From assembly GCA_001552765.1 (NCBI GenBank), contig KQ959474.1, positions 15,707 through 79,706 of the forward strand: 64,000 nt of DNA, written 5' to 3'. Positions 1-7,857 of the stretch are shown here, one piece after another. This DNA comes from Bacteroidales bacterium KA00344. Its GTDB lineage: Bacteria; Bacteroidota; Bacteroidia; Bacteroidales; Bacteroidaceae. The position numbers and the translations under genes were made by a program. Position 1 is the stretch's first letter. Each line of letters begins with the position of its first letter. The notes under the pieces were generated by a model that saw only the letters and a list, made by a program, of their open reading frames with translations, searched no databases and had not been told where the DNA came from.

Positions 1-338
1 TCTTACCCAAAAGTTTAGCGGACAGTAATAATTTAAAAATAAAAATCCTTTGAGCCGAAATACGCGAAAATTGCCGTGTTTTGTATTTGTTTGACAATCA
101 GCAGTTTAGAAAAAATGCTCTCGCCTTCGCTGTTTTGCCGTCTGCGATTGCATATCAAACGGCAGCATGGTTAGGCCCTGATCGCAAGGCGAGGAAGCTT
201 CTATCGTGTCGCCATTAAGCCCAAGTCGTACCGTCATTAGATACTCATCGCACTGCTACGGATTTTTTTTCGTTCGTCCAAACAGATTTTAACCGTAAAA
301 ACATGCCCTTTTGCCTCTGGATGCTCCGAAAATAATCA
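1..338 (-). repeat. Interspersed 340-bp element, copy A (22-bp palindromic array)
   Basis: Read on the minus strand this begins with a TGATTATTTTCGGAGC-like block (331-338 leftwards), has an AGGCAAAAGGGCATGTTTTT-like box, then about five 22-bp degenerate units (about 141-258), and later a CGTATTTCGG box near 50-70. The same order of blocks recurs at 20793, 30963, 38676 and 55959. It lies downstream of menB and in the same sense. The window edge cuts the far end, so it may extend beyond position 1. I see no coding potential in it. Confidence 0.75.
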
Positions 339-449
339 TCAGTTTTTGGTTATTTTATTTTACACAGCGCAGGGTGCGTACAGTGGAGGCATGTACTTAG
401 ATTTTAACATCATAAATGTGGCATAGGGGTAAGGATTGGTATTGATTTT

Positions 450-527
450 CCGTTTTTCCCGGTGCATCAGCCTGAGGGAAACTGTACGGTGACAGCACGT
501 TCGTGCAGGTGATATCGGGAAAAACGG
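450..527. terminator. 12-bp inverted repeat downstream of menB
   Basis: Positions 450-461 (CCGTTTTTCCCG) are the exact reverse complement of 516-527, with 54 bases between that hold a smaller hairpin (GCAC-GTTC-GTGC type, 495-506). It lies just past the menB stop codon, so a transcript end or structured 3' UTR is the simplest reading. No clear U-run follows, so a terminator role is an inference. Confidence 0.4.
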
Positions 528-557
528 GGGAGAGCAGGGTTGCTTACGGAGGACTGT

Positions 558-1385
558 CTATGGGAATTTGGGATATTTGTCGAAGTCCGGCTTGCGCTTT
601 TCGAGGAATGCGCGGCCGCCCTCACGGGCTTCGTCGAGCGTATAGTAGAGCATGGTGGCATCTCCGGCCAGCTCTTGGATGCCCGCCTGCCCGTCAAGTT
701 CGGCATTGAAGCCCGCTTTCATCATGCGCAGGGCCAGCGGCGACCGCTCCATCATGATTTCTGCCCAAGCCACGCAGGTGTCTTCAAGCTGCTCAAACGG
801 CACCACCTTGTTGACCAGCCCCATGTCATGTGCCTCTTGAGCGGAGTATTGTTCGCAGAGAAACCATATCTCGCGCGCTTTCTTCTGTCCCACGATGCGA
901 GCCAGGTAGCCGGCGCCGAAACCCGCGTCGAAACTGCCCACCTTGGGGCCGGTTTGTCCGAAAATAGCATTTTCGGAAGCTACGCTGAGGTCGCACATCA
1001 CGTGCAGCACGTGTCCGCCACCGATGGCATAGCCATTGACCATCGCAATGACTGGCTTGGGCAACCGTCGAATCTGCATCTGCACGTCGAGCACGTTCAG
1101 GCGGGGCACACCGTCGTCGCCCACATATCCGCCGTTGCCCTTGACGTGCATGTCGCCTCCTGAGCAGAAGGCCTTGTCGCCGGCACCGGTCAATATCACC
1201 ACGCGAATGTCCATGCAGTCGCGGCAATGGGTGAAGGCCTGCCCCATTTCCATCACTGTTCGTGGGGTGAATGCGTTGCGGTAGCGTGGCCGGTTGATGG
1301 TTATTTTTGCGATGTGATGATACTCCTCAAAGAGTATTTCCTTGAAGTCGAAACCTGCTATCGGTTTCCAATTACGTTGAGTCAT
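558..1385 (-). CDS. menB: 1,4-dihydroxy-2-naphthoyl-CoA synthase MenB
   Basis: MenB closes the second ring of the menaquinone head group by converting o-succinylbenzoyl-CoA into 1,4-dihydroxy-2-naphthoyl-CoA. It belongs to the crotonase superfamily and is cytoplasmic. The 275 residues match the usual length. Visible crotonase elements are [11 protein letters not shown] (about 73-83), the oxyanion-hole glycines in IGGGHVLH (121-128) and the MenB signature [10 protein letters not shown] (144-153). It ends the minus-strand men gene series, 146 bp after menD; that spacer shows no strong promoter, so read-through from menD is likely. MenH, MenA and MenG partners are not in the window. Identity is secure. 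Confidence 0.96.
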   Translation of the reverse strand: MTQRNWKPIAGFDFKEILFEEYHHIAKITINRPRYRNAFTPRTVMEMGQAFTHCRDCMDIRVVILTGAGDKAFCSGGDMHVKGNGGYVGDDGVPRLNVLDVQMQIRRLPKPVIAMVNGYAIGGGHVLHVMCDLSVASENAIFGQTGPKVGSFDAGFGAGYLARIVGQKKAREIWFLCEQYSAQEAHDMGLVNKVVPFEQLEDTCVAWAEIMMERSPLALRMMKAGFNAELDGQAGIQELAGDATMLYYTLDEAREGGRAFLEKRKPDFDKYPKFP

Positions 1386-1531
1386 ATCTTTGGATTTAAG
1401 TTGTTGTTTGGAGAAGATCGCGAAGTTGAGGCAGTTTTAGGTGCCCGAAGGTCAATGATTAGGAGGCGTCTCCTCGTCATGACAATGTCTTTTTGTTCCT
1501 AAGGCATTCTCCTTGATCTCTTTTCTTCTTT

Positions 1532-3202
1532 CTAATTCACCTTTTTCTTATTCCCATAGAGGTAATCTTGCAGCACGCGTTCATCTTCTTCCGGGTCGGT
1601 AAATACTTCTAATAGAACAGGTACCATGCTGTTTGGATTTGTCAGCGCCATGAGACCGTCGTACAGTTCTTCTTGGTTGTGGGCGGCGTAATATTGCACG
1701 TTGTTTTCCTCACATATACCTTTGGCCGTTGTGTGATGGGCTGCGGCAATAAATTCTTTGCTTGCCGGACTATCCTCCAATCCCGGCAGACTTCTGAAAA
1801 TGCCTCCTTCGCCGTTGTTGAGCAGCAGAACTCGGAGGTTGTTGGTGAGGTTATTGTTCCACAAGGCGTTTTGATCGTAGAAGAAACTGAGGTCTCCGAT
1901 GACACAGAACACCAGCTCATCCACGTTGCAGGCATAGCCAACAGCAGTGGAAAGGCTGCCCTCTATGCCGTTCACGCCACGATTGACGAAAAGGTATGAG
2001 TGTGAACAGATGAGCCCCAAGCGCACGGCCATGCTGTTGGCAAACTGGAACTCGCAGTTGATTTCTAATGTCATGTCGAAAAACGCACGCACGACAGCCA
2101 ACTGCGAAAAGTCGGGTTCATAGTTGTTATAGCGTTTCCTGCACTTATATGCCAAGCGGTCCCAGCGGTGCATAAAGGCCGTAGGTTTCTTATTTTCTAC
2201 GGCGTCTCCAAGTGCTGATAAAGTGTCATAGACGGTAGATCGCAACACATCTGTGGCATTCATGAATACGTCGTGCAGCTCGCCATCGCGGTTTACTATG
2301 ATTGTGCGTGCCCCTTTGGCTTTCTGTAAGAATTTCTTGAGCCGTTTGCTCACAAAGGTGTTGCCCAAGTAAACAATAAAGTCGGGTAGATATTTCTCTT
2401 CCTCTCCTTCAATCTCGATGAGCATTTCTTCAATGTGTAGAGGCTCACAGATAATGTCATCGGCCAATTTTTCATAGAGCACGACGGCATACTCTATCAA
2501 ACTGAGCATCGGCAGATGAATATGCTCCAAATGTTCCGGTTTGGTCTGTCCGATAAGAATCATGGGACGTTTGGCCCTCTTAAAATCTTTGGCAATGTCC
2601 ATCAGTGTGAGAAAGTCAGGGAGATCCTGATGCAGTTGAATTTTACGTTCATCGGGAAGCGCTTCGGCAGAAAAATCAAACAGGGGTTCAGAGATGGGCA
2701 CATTGATGTGAACGGGCCCCCCTTCACCGCGTTCCATGGCGATAAGGGCTTCGTTCACGAGACGGTTGCAATACCAGTGCTCGGTTTCGTCGTGCGGTTC
2801 GGGCAGGTTCACGGCTTTGCGCACAAAGTCGCGCAAGGCGTTGGGCTGGTGCAAGGTCTGACCTTGCAGCTGGTCGATCATGCAGGCCGGGCGGTCGGCT
2901 GAAATGATGATGAATTTGCGATGCTGATACAGAGCCTCGGCCGCAGCAGGCGCCACGTTGAGCAATGCCGATCCCGACGTGACACAAATTGCAACGGGCT
3001 CGTCGTCTATCTGACTCAGTCCCAAGGCAAAAAAGCCTGCCGAACGCTCGTCGGTCACGGCGTAACATTCAATTTCGGGACACTCGTTGAGGTTGTGAAC
3101 GATAGCGGCATTGCGACTTCCGGGACAAACTACAGCACTGCGCACCCCCCATTTCACCAGTAGGGCGGTCAGTATGTTTACATTATCTTTATTAGCGTAC
3201 AT
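1532..3202 (-). CDS. menD: 2-succinyl-5-enolpyruvyl-6-hydroxy-3-cyclohexene-1-carboxylate synthase MenD
   Basis: ThDP- and metal-dependent enzyme that joins isochorismate and 2-oxoglutarate, the first committed step of menaquinone synthesis. The open frame runs on to 3754, but the first 184 residues of that frame lie over menF and look like non-coding composition; the ATG at 3200-3202 gives MYANKDNVNILTALL and 556 residues, the usual size. PGSRNAAIV (about 26-34) and TDERSAGFFALG (about 50-61, with the ThDP-activating Glu) mark the N-terminal domain; NRGVNGIEGSLSTAVGYA and GDLSFFYDQNALWN mark the C-terminal ThDP diphosphate and metal site. menF ends 11 bp upstream, which fits an operon and probably translational coupling. 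Confidence 0.96.
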   Translation of the reverse strand: MYANKDNVNILTALLVKWGVRSAVVCPGSRNAAIVHNLNECPEIECYAVTDERSAGFFALGLSQIDDEPVAICVTSGSALLNVAPAAAEALYQHRKFIIISADRPACMIDQLQGQTLHQPNALRDFVRKAVNLPEPHDETEHWYCNRLVNEALIAMERGEGGPVHINVPISEPLFDFSAEALPDERKIQLHQDLPDFLTLMDIAKDFKRAKRPMILIGQTKPEHLEHIHLPMLSLIEYAVVLYEKLADDIICEPLHIEEMLIEIEGEEEKYLPDFIVYLGNTFVSKRLKKFLQKAKGARTIIVNRDGELHDVFMNATDVLRSTVYDTLSALGDAVENKKPTAFMHRWDRLAYKCRKRYNNYEPDFSQLAVVRAFFDMTLEINCEFQFANSMAVRLGLICSHSYLFVNRGVNGIEGSLSTAVGYACNVDELVFCVIGDLSFFYDQNALWNNNLTNNLRVLLLNNGEGGIFRSLPGLEDSPASKEFIAAAHHTTAKGICEENNVQYYAAHNQEELYDGLMALTNPNSMVPVLLEVFTDPEEDERVLQDYLYGNKKKVN

Positions 3203-3213
3203 CGTGTTAGAGG

Positions 3214-4263
3214 TTAGATGGTGAGCAGACGGAGCATTGTTTGCATTTTCGTTTGGGTTTCTTGCCATTCCGACGTCATGTTGCTGTCGTACAGAATTCC
3301 TCCTCCGGCATAGAGCCTTAATTTGTTTTCGAGGATCTCCATACATCTCAAGGCTACATATAAATGGGTTGATCCCTGCAGGGAAAGGGGACCGCAGAAA
3401 CCACTGTAATATTTTCTCTCGATTGATTCGTTGGCGGTTATAAATGCGCGGGCATCCTCTTTGGGAATGCCACACACCGCCGGGGTGGGATAGAGGGCTT
3501 CGATGAGCGTACCGATATGGCTTGCGTTGTGCAGCCTGAATGTAAAATCCGTCCTCAGGTGCAACAGATGAGCCGCTTCTGTGGTATAGGGACCGTGTGC
3601 AGAAACGGTATCGGCAAATTGGCTCAGGACGCTCTTGATATAAGTGCTTACATAGTGTTGTTCCTCCCTGTTCTTCTCCGTCCACACAGCCTTGCTTACG
3701 TCTTGTGCATTCTTTCCACGCTTCATCGTGCCGGCCAAGGCCATAGTGTGCCATTCGTTATTACTGCCGTCGAGCAACACCTCTGGCGTGGCCATGAGCC
3801 ATGTGCCGGCTTGCTGCATGGAGACAAGGGCTATAAACTGGTGGGGATAGAGGTTGCAGGCTTTCATAAAAAGGTCTTTTGCATTGATGGCATCAGGCGA
3901 CTCGATTTGGCAGCATCGCGAAAGCACAATCTTGCCAAATCTTCCTGCTTGGGTCTCTGCATGAAATTTGCGGAAATCTGAAGCATAGGCAGTTTTTCCC
4001 GTTGGCCGTTCCGTTCCGACAGTTGGAGAGCCGACTAAAGTTGCCGACGTTTCCACTTCGTGAGATTCGATTACATCCGGCTGCATCAGCAAGACGGGAT
4101 GTTGTTCTGAAACCACAAAGGGAGCCATTGTAAATCCCGCGCACCCATTCAGTTTGACCACCGAATCAAGCGCCAGCGGGCTGCTTTCCGTCTGTGCCAC
4201 AAACGTATACCGGCTCTGTTCGGGCAACCTGTAATAGGCATAATTCTTCAGTTTCTTATTCAC
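3214..4263 (-). CDS. menF: Isochorismate synthase MenF
   Basis: Converts chorismate to isochorismate at the branch point between folate/aromatic amino acids and menaquinone. The 349 residues carry the chorismate-binding fold in the C-terminal half: LAGTMKRGKN, WTEKNREEQHYVS, AVCGIPKEDARAF and ERKYYSGFCGPLS are the recognisable active-site segments in the order expected for the MenF/EntC/TrpE family. The likely start codon is GTG at 4261-4263, giving MNKKLKNYAYYRLPEQ; no ATG upstream keeps the frame before the thioesterase stop 13 bp away. Short spacing on both sides places it in the middle of the thioesterase-menF-menD-menB operon. A salicylate or siderophore role is unlikely given the neighbours. 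Confidence 0.94.
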   Translation of the reverse strand: MNKKLKNYAYYRLPEQSRYTFVAQTESSPLALDSVVKLNGCAGFTMAPFVVSEQHPVLLMQPDVIESHEVETSATLVGSPTVGTERPTGKTAYASDFRKFHAETQAGRFGKIVLSRCCQIESPDAINAKDLFMKACNLYPHQFIALVSMQQAGTWLMATPEVLLDGSNNEWHTMALAGTMKRGKNAQDVSKAVWTEKNREEQHYVSTYIKSVLSQFADTVSAHGPYTTEAAHLLHLRTDFTFRLHNASHIGTLIEALYPTPAVCGIPKEDARAFITANESIERKYYSGFCGPLSLQGSTHLYVALRCMEILENKLRLYAGGGILYDSNMTSEWQETQTKMQTMLRLLTI

Positions 4264-4275
4264 TGACAGTCCTTT

Positions 4276-4722
4276 CTATTCGTCTTCGGCAGGCTGGAAA
4301 GGCTGATCGCCTTTTTTCGGGTTAATCACGTAGTTGGTTACTTGCACGGTAGACACCAGTTTGCCGAGCGTATTTTTTACCTCCACCTGCCACACGTGCA
4401 GGGTGCGGCCTTGGTGTAGTAATTTGGCGTATGCCGTCACGGTATCGCCTTCACGCACGGCACTGATGTGGTTTCCGCTCACATTGATGCCCACGCTGAT
4501 CTTGTCGGGGCAAAGCGACATCGACCCAACGCCGGCTAGGTTTTCGGCCAGAGCCAGTGTGGCGCCACCTGAGAGAAAGCCAAATGGTTGGCGGTTGAGC
4601 TTGTCCACCTTCATGCGGGCCATACAGGTGCCCGGTTCCGGAGTGGACAAAAATTCCATAGCCAGCGTGTTTGACAAACCGTCTTGCTGTTCTATGAGTA
4701 CTTTTTGTTTTTCTATATTCAT
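4276..4722 (-). CDS. Hotdog-fold thioesterase, probable 1,4-dihydroxy-2-naphthoyl-CoA hydrolase
   Basis: A 148-residue PaaI/YdiI-type hotdog protein. Its position as first gene of the men operon makes hydrolysis of the MenB product DHNA-CoA the most likely job, the MenI step. The core segment PFGFLSGGATLALAENLAGVGS (about 46-67) carries the expected catalytic Glu60 on the central helix. The histidine that usually precedes the double glycine (HGG) is Ser51 here. The start is the ATG at 4720-4722, preceded by AGGATC, and a TATCTTTG promoter box lies 28 bp upstream. Function in menaquinone synthesis is inferred from context; the fold assignment is firm. Confidence 0.88.
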   Translation of the reverse strand: MNIEKQKVLIEQQDGLSNTLAMEFLSTPEPGTCMARMKVDKLNRQPFGFLSGGATLALAENLAGVGSMSLCPDKISVGINVSGNHISAVREGDTVTAYAKLLHQGRTLHVWQVEVKNTLGKLVSTVQVTNYVINPKKGDQPFQPAEDE

Positions 4723-4749
4723 TGTGATCCTCTTTATATGTTATTATTG

Positions 4750-4757
4750 CAAAGATA
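4750..4757 (-). promoter_or_regulatory. Bacteroidetes -7 box TATCTTTG for the men operon
   Basis: The reverse complement of 4750-4757 reads TATCTTTG, matching TAnnTTTG. A good TTTG -33 box is not seen at the 19-21 bp distance. Transcription would start around 4743-4746, giving a leader of about 20 nt before the thioesterase gene. Confidence 0.6.
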
Positions 4758-4797
4758 AGAAAAAGAATCTTAGAAAGACCCTATATGTAAGGTTTTT

Positions 4798-5103
4798 TTA
4801 CAGACTTATTGTATCGGAGACTTCATTCCACATTGCGGCACCGCCAAAACCGCAGGCGGCCACCTGCAGAAGCTTCTCCGTCGTCACTCCTCCTAAAGTG
4901 ATGGCACGCCCCCATTGATAATACCTTCTTCGTGGGACTTGTTTCAGTTGTCGTTTTGAAAAGTCGGAGCGAAGACTTTGTTTGGACTGATAGGGCGTAG
5001 TGCTTGTCATGATAGGAAAAAGAAAGTTTCTTTCCCGAAACAGATGCGATGAGATATACAAATAAGCTGTGTAATAGTCTGGAGAGATGGCAGCAATCTG
5101 CAA
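4798..5103 (-). pseudogene. Truncated ThiE/TenI-like (thiamine phosphate synthase family) remnant
   Basis: The 101-codon frame ends with SKQSLRSDFSKRQLKQ, then AITLGGVTTEKLLQV and CGFGGAAMWNEV. This is the pattern of the C-terminal third of Bacteroidetes TenI/ThiE proteins (SP-[IV]-x-DSISK, ALGG[VI], GFGG[AV]A). The N-terminal two thirds, with the phosphate-binding and pyrimidine-site residues, cannot be found in any minus-strand frame up to 5340, so the gene is a fragment that can hardly be active. A short functional protein of unknown role is possible but less likely. It lies upstream of the men promoter in the same orientation. Confidence 0.45.
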
Positions 5104-5305
5104 AAACTACAGTAGAAGCTTTGTTTTTATGAATGAGGCTGTTTCCGAAAACCGGTCAATTCCAAGCTGCGAGGCTATTTTCCGTAATATATATACAGAA
5201 AAAGGGAAACCAGTGCGGAGATGGGGAATGAAACGCATCGTCTTTACCGATAGCAGATATAGATACAATGCGTAGCCAAACTCTATAATAACGTGAGAAC
5301 TCCCG

Positions 5306-5313
5306 TAACTTTG
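5306..5313 (+). promoter_or_regulatory. -7 box TAACTTTG before the small membrane gene and thrE halves
   Basis: TAACTTTG matches TAnnTTTG; no clear -33 TTTG is seen at the right distance. It sits 31 bp before the ATG at 5345 and would drive the group up to the LysR gene. Confidence 0.55.
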
Positions 5314-5344
5314 CATCGTCAAAACAATTTAAAACGCAATAATT

Positions 5345-5497
5345 ATGGGAAGTCAAGCAGTTATTTGGAGTGCAGTGGTTATTTTACTTTTTGTGCTGTT
5401 CGTATTAAGAGAGGCCATTAAGATGCGTAAGCGTGTAGGTAATAACAAGGTGTTGGAATTTTCGGATGAGTTCGACTTATACGATTGGGAGGACTAA
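5345..5497 (+). CDS. Small single-pass membrane protein (50 aa), unknown function
   Basis: A 50-residue frame starting MGSQAVIWSAVVILLFVLFV: a short periplasmic N-end, one membrane helix (about residues 7-22), a basic patch (KMRKRVG) and an acidic aromatic tail ending DEFDLYDWED. The positive-inside pattern suggests the tail is cytoplasmic. It starts 31 bp after a TAACTTTG promoter box and its stop is 10 bp before the exporter gene, so it looks like the first gene of that operon. I do not recognise a family. The clean helix, promoter spacing and operon position argue that it is real. Confidence 0.65.
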   Translation: MGSQAVIWSAVVILLFVLFVLREAIKMRKRVGNNKVLEFSDEFDLYDWED

Positions 5498-5507
5498 GCC
5501 GTTGACA

Positions 5508-6278
5508 ATGAATGTATTCAATACTAAGTTGGCTTGTCTTTTTGTGGCAGACTATGCGGCGTGGCTCTACGGTTGTGGAGCCACCTGCATTAGAATAGAG
5601 AAGAATGTAAACCGCATTGTGAAGATGTGGGGACTGAATCTCGAAATGATGATTATGCCGGGAAGCATTCATCTCACCCATTTTGACACGCTAACGGGAC
5701 AGTCGCAGGTTTATATCAAGAAGACTCCGCACACGGGCATCAGTTTCTATAAAAATACTCAGTTGAGCAAGCTGAGTTGGGGAATTGCCGATGGGCAAGT
5801 GTCCTTAGAGGAGGCGCAGCAGGAGTTTGCCCGTATCACTTCCGCACCGTTTACGAATAAATGGCTGGTATTGATGCTTACCTCGTTGGCCAATCTGTCG
5901 TTTTGCCGGTTGTTCGGAGGTGACTTGGTAGCCATGATTATTGTGTTCATAGCTACTTTTGTGGGTTTCCGCCTGAAACAGATATTGCTTGAGGAACATA
6001 TCAACGACAAGTTGGTGTTCTTGATATGTGCCTTTTTCTCGTCGGTGATAGGTGCAGCAGGTTATGTGTTCAACCTCGGTACCACACCTGAGGTGGCTTT
6101 GGGTACGTGTGTGTTATATCTTATCCCCGGCATCCCCTATATTAATAGCATTAGCGATATGATACAAGGACAGTACCTTGTATCGTTCAGTCGCTTCATG
6201 AATGCTATGATGCTGACGTTCTGTTTGTCGGTAGGACTGGCGGCGGGAATACTTTTAATGAGTCTTCGGATGTTTTAA
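5508..6278 (+). CDS. Threonine/serine exporter family protein, ThrE N-terminal half (DUF1212)
   Basis: ThrE-type transporters export threonine and serine; in many bacteria the protein is split into two genes. This one matches the first half: a soluble hydrolase-like segment (about 1-120, with the typical MPGSIHLTHFD and SKLSWGIADG stretches), then five membrane helices from FTNKWLVLMLTSLANLSF onward, including PGIPYINSISDMIQGQYL. The start chosen is ATG 5508 (MNVFNTKLACLF), because the longer frame from 5466 overlaps the small gene before it and adds no conserved residues. It is followed after 12 bp by the second half. Substrate is inferred from the family only. Confidence 0.85.
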   Translation: MNVFNTKLACLFVADYAAWLYGCGATCIRIEKNVNRIVKMWGLNLEMMIMPGSIHLTHFDTLTGQSQVYIKKTPHTGISFYKNTQLSKLSWGIADGQVSLEEAQQEFARITSAPFTNKWLVLMLTSLANLSFCRLFGGDLVAMIIVFIATFVGFRLKQILLEEHINDKLVFLICAFFSSVIGAAGYVFNLGTTPEVALGTCVLYLIPGIPYINSISDMIQGQYLVSFSRFMNAMMLTFCLSVGLAAGILLMSLRMF

Positions 6279-6290
6279 AACAAGAGAGAG

Positions 6291-6788
6291 ATGATGTTTA
6301 TTCTTTGTGTGTTGGAAGATGCCTTTTTCGGCGCTTTGGCCGGCATCGGCTTTGCAAGTATCAGTAACCCGCCTCGCAATGCTTATCCGTATTGTGCCTT
6401 AATTTCGGGCGTGGGACACGGCACAAGGTATATTTTGATGAATAACACTATTCATCCGGAGAGCCTTATAGTGGCCAGTTTTATAGCCGCATTGGTCATC
6501 GGATTTCTGTCGGTAGGGTTGGCGAGTAAGGCCAAGTGCCCTCCTGAGACATTCTCGTTCCCCTCGTTGCTGCCAATGATACCCGGAATGTATGCCTATC
6601 GCACGGTGGAGGGGCTGGTGATGTGTTTGTTTACACAAGATGAGGAGTTATTCAACCATTATTTGTACCTTTGTACATCCAATGGATTTACTTGTGCTTT
6701 CGACATTTTTGGTATGGTGTTGGGTGTAACGTTGCCCATATTTATCCTTAACAAGGTGTCATATCGCGTGACGCGTTACTCGGATTAA
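6291..6788 (+). CDS. Threonine/serine exporter family protein, ThrE C-terminal half (DUF3815)
   Basis: A 165-residue protein with about five membrane helices, the small partner of the split ThrE exporter. Recognisable are the first helix with EDAFFGALAGIGFASISN, the PP[RE]-rich loop followed by GVGHGTRYILM, and FPSLLPMIPGMYAYRTVEG, which mirrors the PGIPY turn of the other half. Two ATG codons overlap at the start (MM). It lies 12 bp after the first half and 13 bp before the LysR gene, so the three are probably cotranscribed and the two transporter halves probably assemble together in the inner membrane. Confidence 0.85.
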   Translation: MMFILCVLEDAFFGALAGIGFASISNPPRNAYPYCALISGVGHGTRYILMNNTIHPESLIVASFIAALVIGFLSVGLASKAKCPPETFSFPSLLPMIPGMYAYRTVEGLVMCLFTQDEELFNHYLYLCTSNGFTCAFDIFGMVLGVTLPIFILNKVSYRVTRYSD

Positions 6789-6801
6789 CGAAGAAAAGAT
6801 C

Positions 6802-7710
6802 ATGGAACTAAGACAGATAAAATATTTCCTGAAAGTGGCGGAGTTGCTCAATTTCTCTGAGGCCTCCAAGGCTTTGTTTATAACTCAAAGTACACTCTCC
6901 CAGCAAATCAGACAGTTGGAGCAGGAGTTTGACACGGTGCTGTTTGAGCGAAACAGTCATGAGGTGTCGCTGACCGAGGCCGGAAGGCAGCTCCAACATT
7001 ATGCCCAACGTGTGGTTGTCGATGCTGATGCATGTGTGCAGAAGATGGAAGACCTGAAAAACATGTTGGCCGGCGAACTGAACATAGGGGTCACTTTCAC
7101 ATTTAGTCCGTTGCTCACGGAAACTGTTTTGGAGTTTATGAAACTATATCCCAATGTGCGCCTGAACGTGTTTTACAAGACAATGGGTGAGTTGATGGAT
7201 ATGTTGCAGCAGCGGGAGGTGGACTTTGTGCTGGCCTTCAAGCCAACGGGTAATAACAGCAAAATAGAGAGTCATGTGTTGTTCAATAATCATTTGTCGG
7301 TGGTGGTGAGCGATACCCACCCCCTTGCCTCCCGAAAGTCGGTGTCGCTGGATGATTTGAGGCACTTCGATCTGGCTTTGCCTGCGCGTGGTCTCCAGGC
7401 TCGAAGTTCGTTTGATGAGGTGACACGTAATATGGAAGACGAGTTGAGAGTCAGACTGGAGTTGAACGATGTGAGTATCTTGTTGAAGTTAGTCAGGCAG
7501 AGTAAGCTGGTCACAGTGCTGGCTGAGGCCACTATTCACGATGAAGATGGTGTTGTGGCAGTGCCTTTGGAGATGGCGAACAACGATATGGAGGGTTGTA
7601 TTCATCTGCTCAAACAAGCCTATGTGAAAAATTCTGCACGCGAATTTTACCGTCTTCTGAGTGGTTCCCGAGCCATCTTGAAATATTCTTCACTGGCCAA
7701 ATTGTTGTGA
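6802..7710 (+). CDS. LysR family transcriptional regulator
   Basis: A 302-residue LysR-type regulator. The winged helix-turn-helix is at residues 1-60 (MELRQIKYFLKVAELLNFSE, then ALFITQSTLSQQIRQLEQ), followed by a linker helix and a periplasmic-binding-like effector domain from about residue 90 (ELNIGVTFTFSPLL). The RQ-IKYF start and NFSEAS phrase resemble the CynR/BenM/OxyR branch, but the effector cannot be read from sequence. It lies 13 bp after the exporter genes in the same direction, and menC-menE follow from a separate promoter, so either the exporter or the men genes could be its targets. The arrangement is not the usual divergent one. Confidence 0.92.
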   Translation: MELRQIKYFLKVAELLNFSEASKALFITQSTLSQQIRQLEQEFDTVLFERNSHEVSLTEAGRQLQHYAQRVVVDADACVQKMEDLKNMLAGELNIGVTFTFSPLLTETVLEFMKLYPNVRLNVFYKTMGELMDMLQQREVDFVLAFKPTGNNSKIESHVLFNNHLSVVVSDTHPLASRKSVSLDDLRHFDLALPARGLQARSSFDEVTRNMEDELRVRLELNDVSILLKLVRQSKLVTVLAEATIHDEDGVVAVPLEMANNDMEGCIHLLKQAYVKNSAREFYRLLSGSRAILKYSSLAKLL

Positions 7711-7785
7711 TTGGCAGGAGAGAAGCTCGTTTCCCTCATATTCCGGGATTTCAGGGGTATGGAAGTAAACTAAATCGTAATTTCT

Positions 7786-7816
7786 TTTGCAGCAACACAC
7801 TTATTGTGTATCTTTG
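7786..7816 (+). promoter_or_regulatory. Complete Bacteroidetes promoter for menC-menE
   Basis: TTTG at 7786-7789, a 19-bp spacer, then TATCTTTG at 7809-7816. This is an exact match to TTTG-N19-TAnnTTTG. The start of transcription should be near 7821-7824, about 35 nt before the menC ATG. Confidence 0.8.
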
Positions 7817-7857
7817 CTCTGAGGTTCACCATTGATGGAGCCCAGTTAAAGAACGCA

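Noticed and set aside
540-1163. A 207-codon plus-strand frame opposite menB
   Set aside because: It is the mirror of a conserved crotonase gene; its composition comes from the other strand and no promoter or family match is seen.
3203-3754. N-terminal extension of the menD frame
   Set aside because: These codons lie over the 3' part of menF in another frame; MenD homology starts at MYANKDNV and the usual length is met from ATG 3202.
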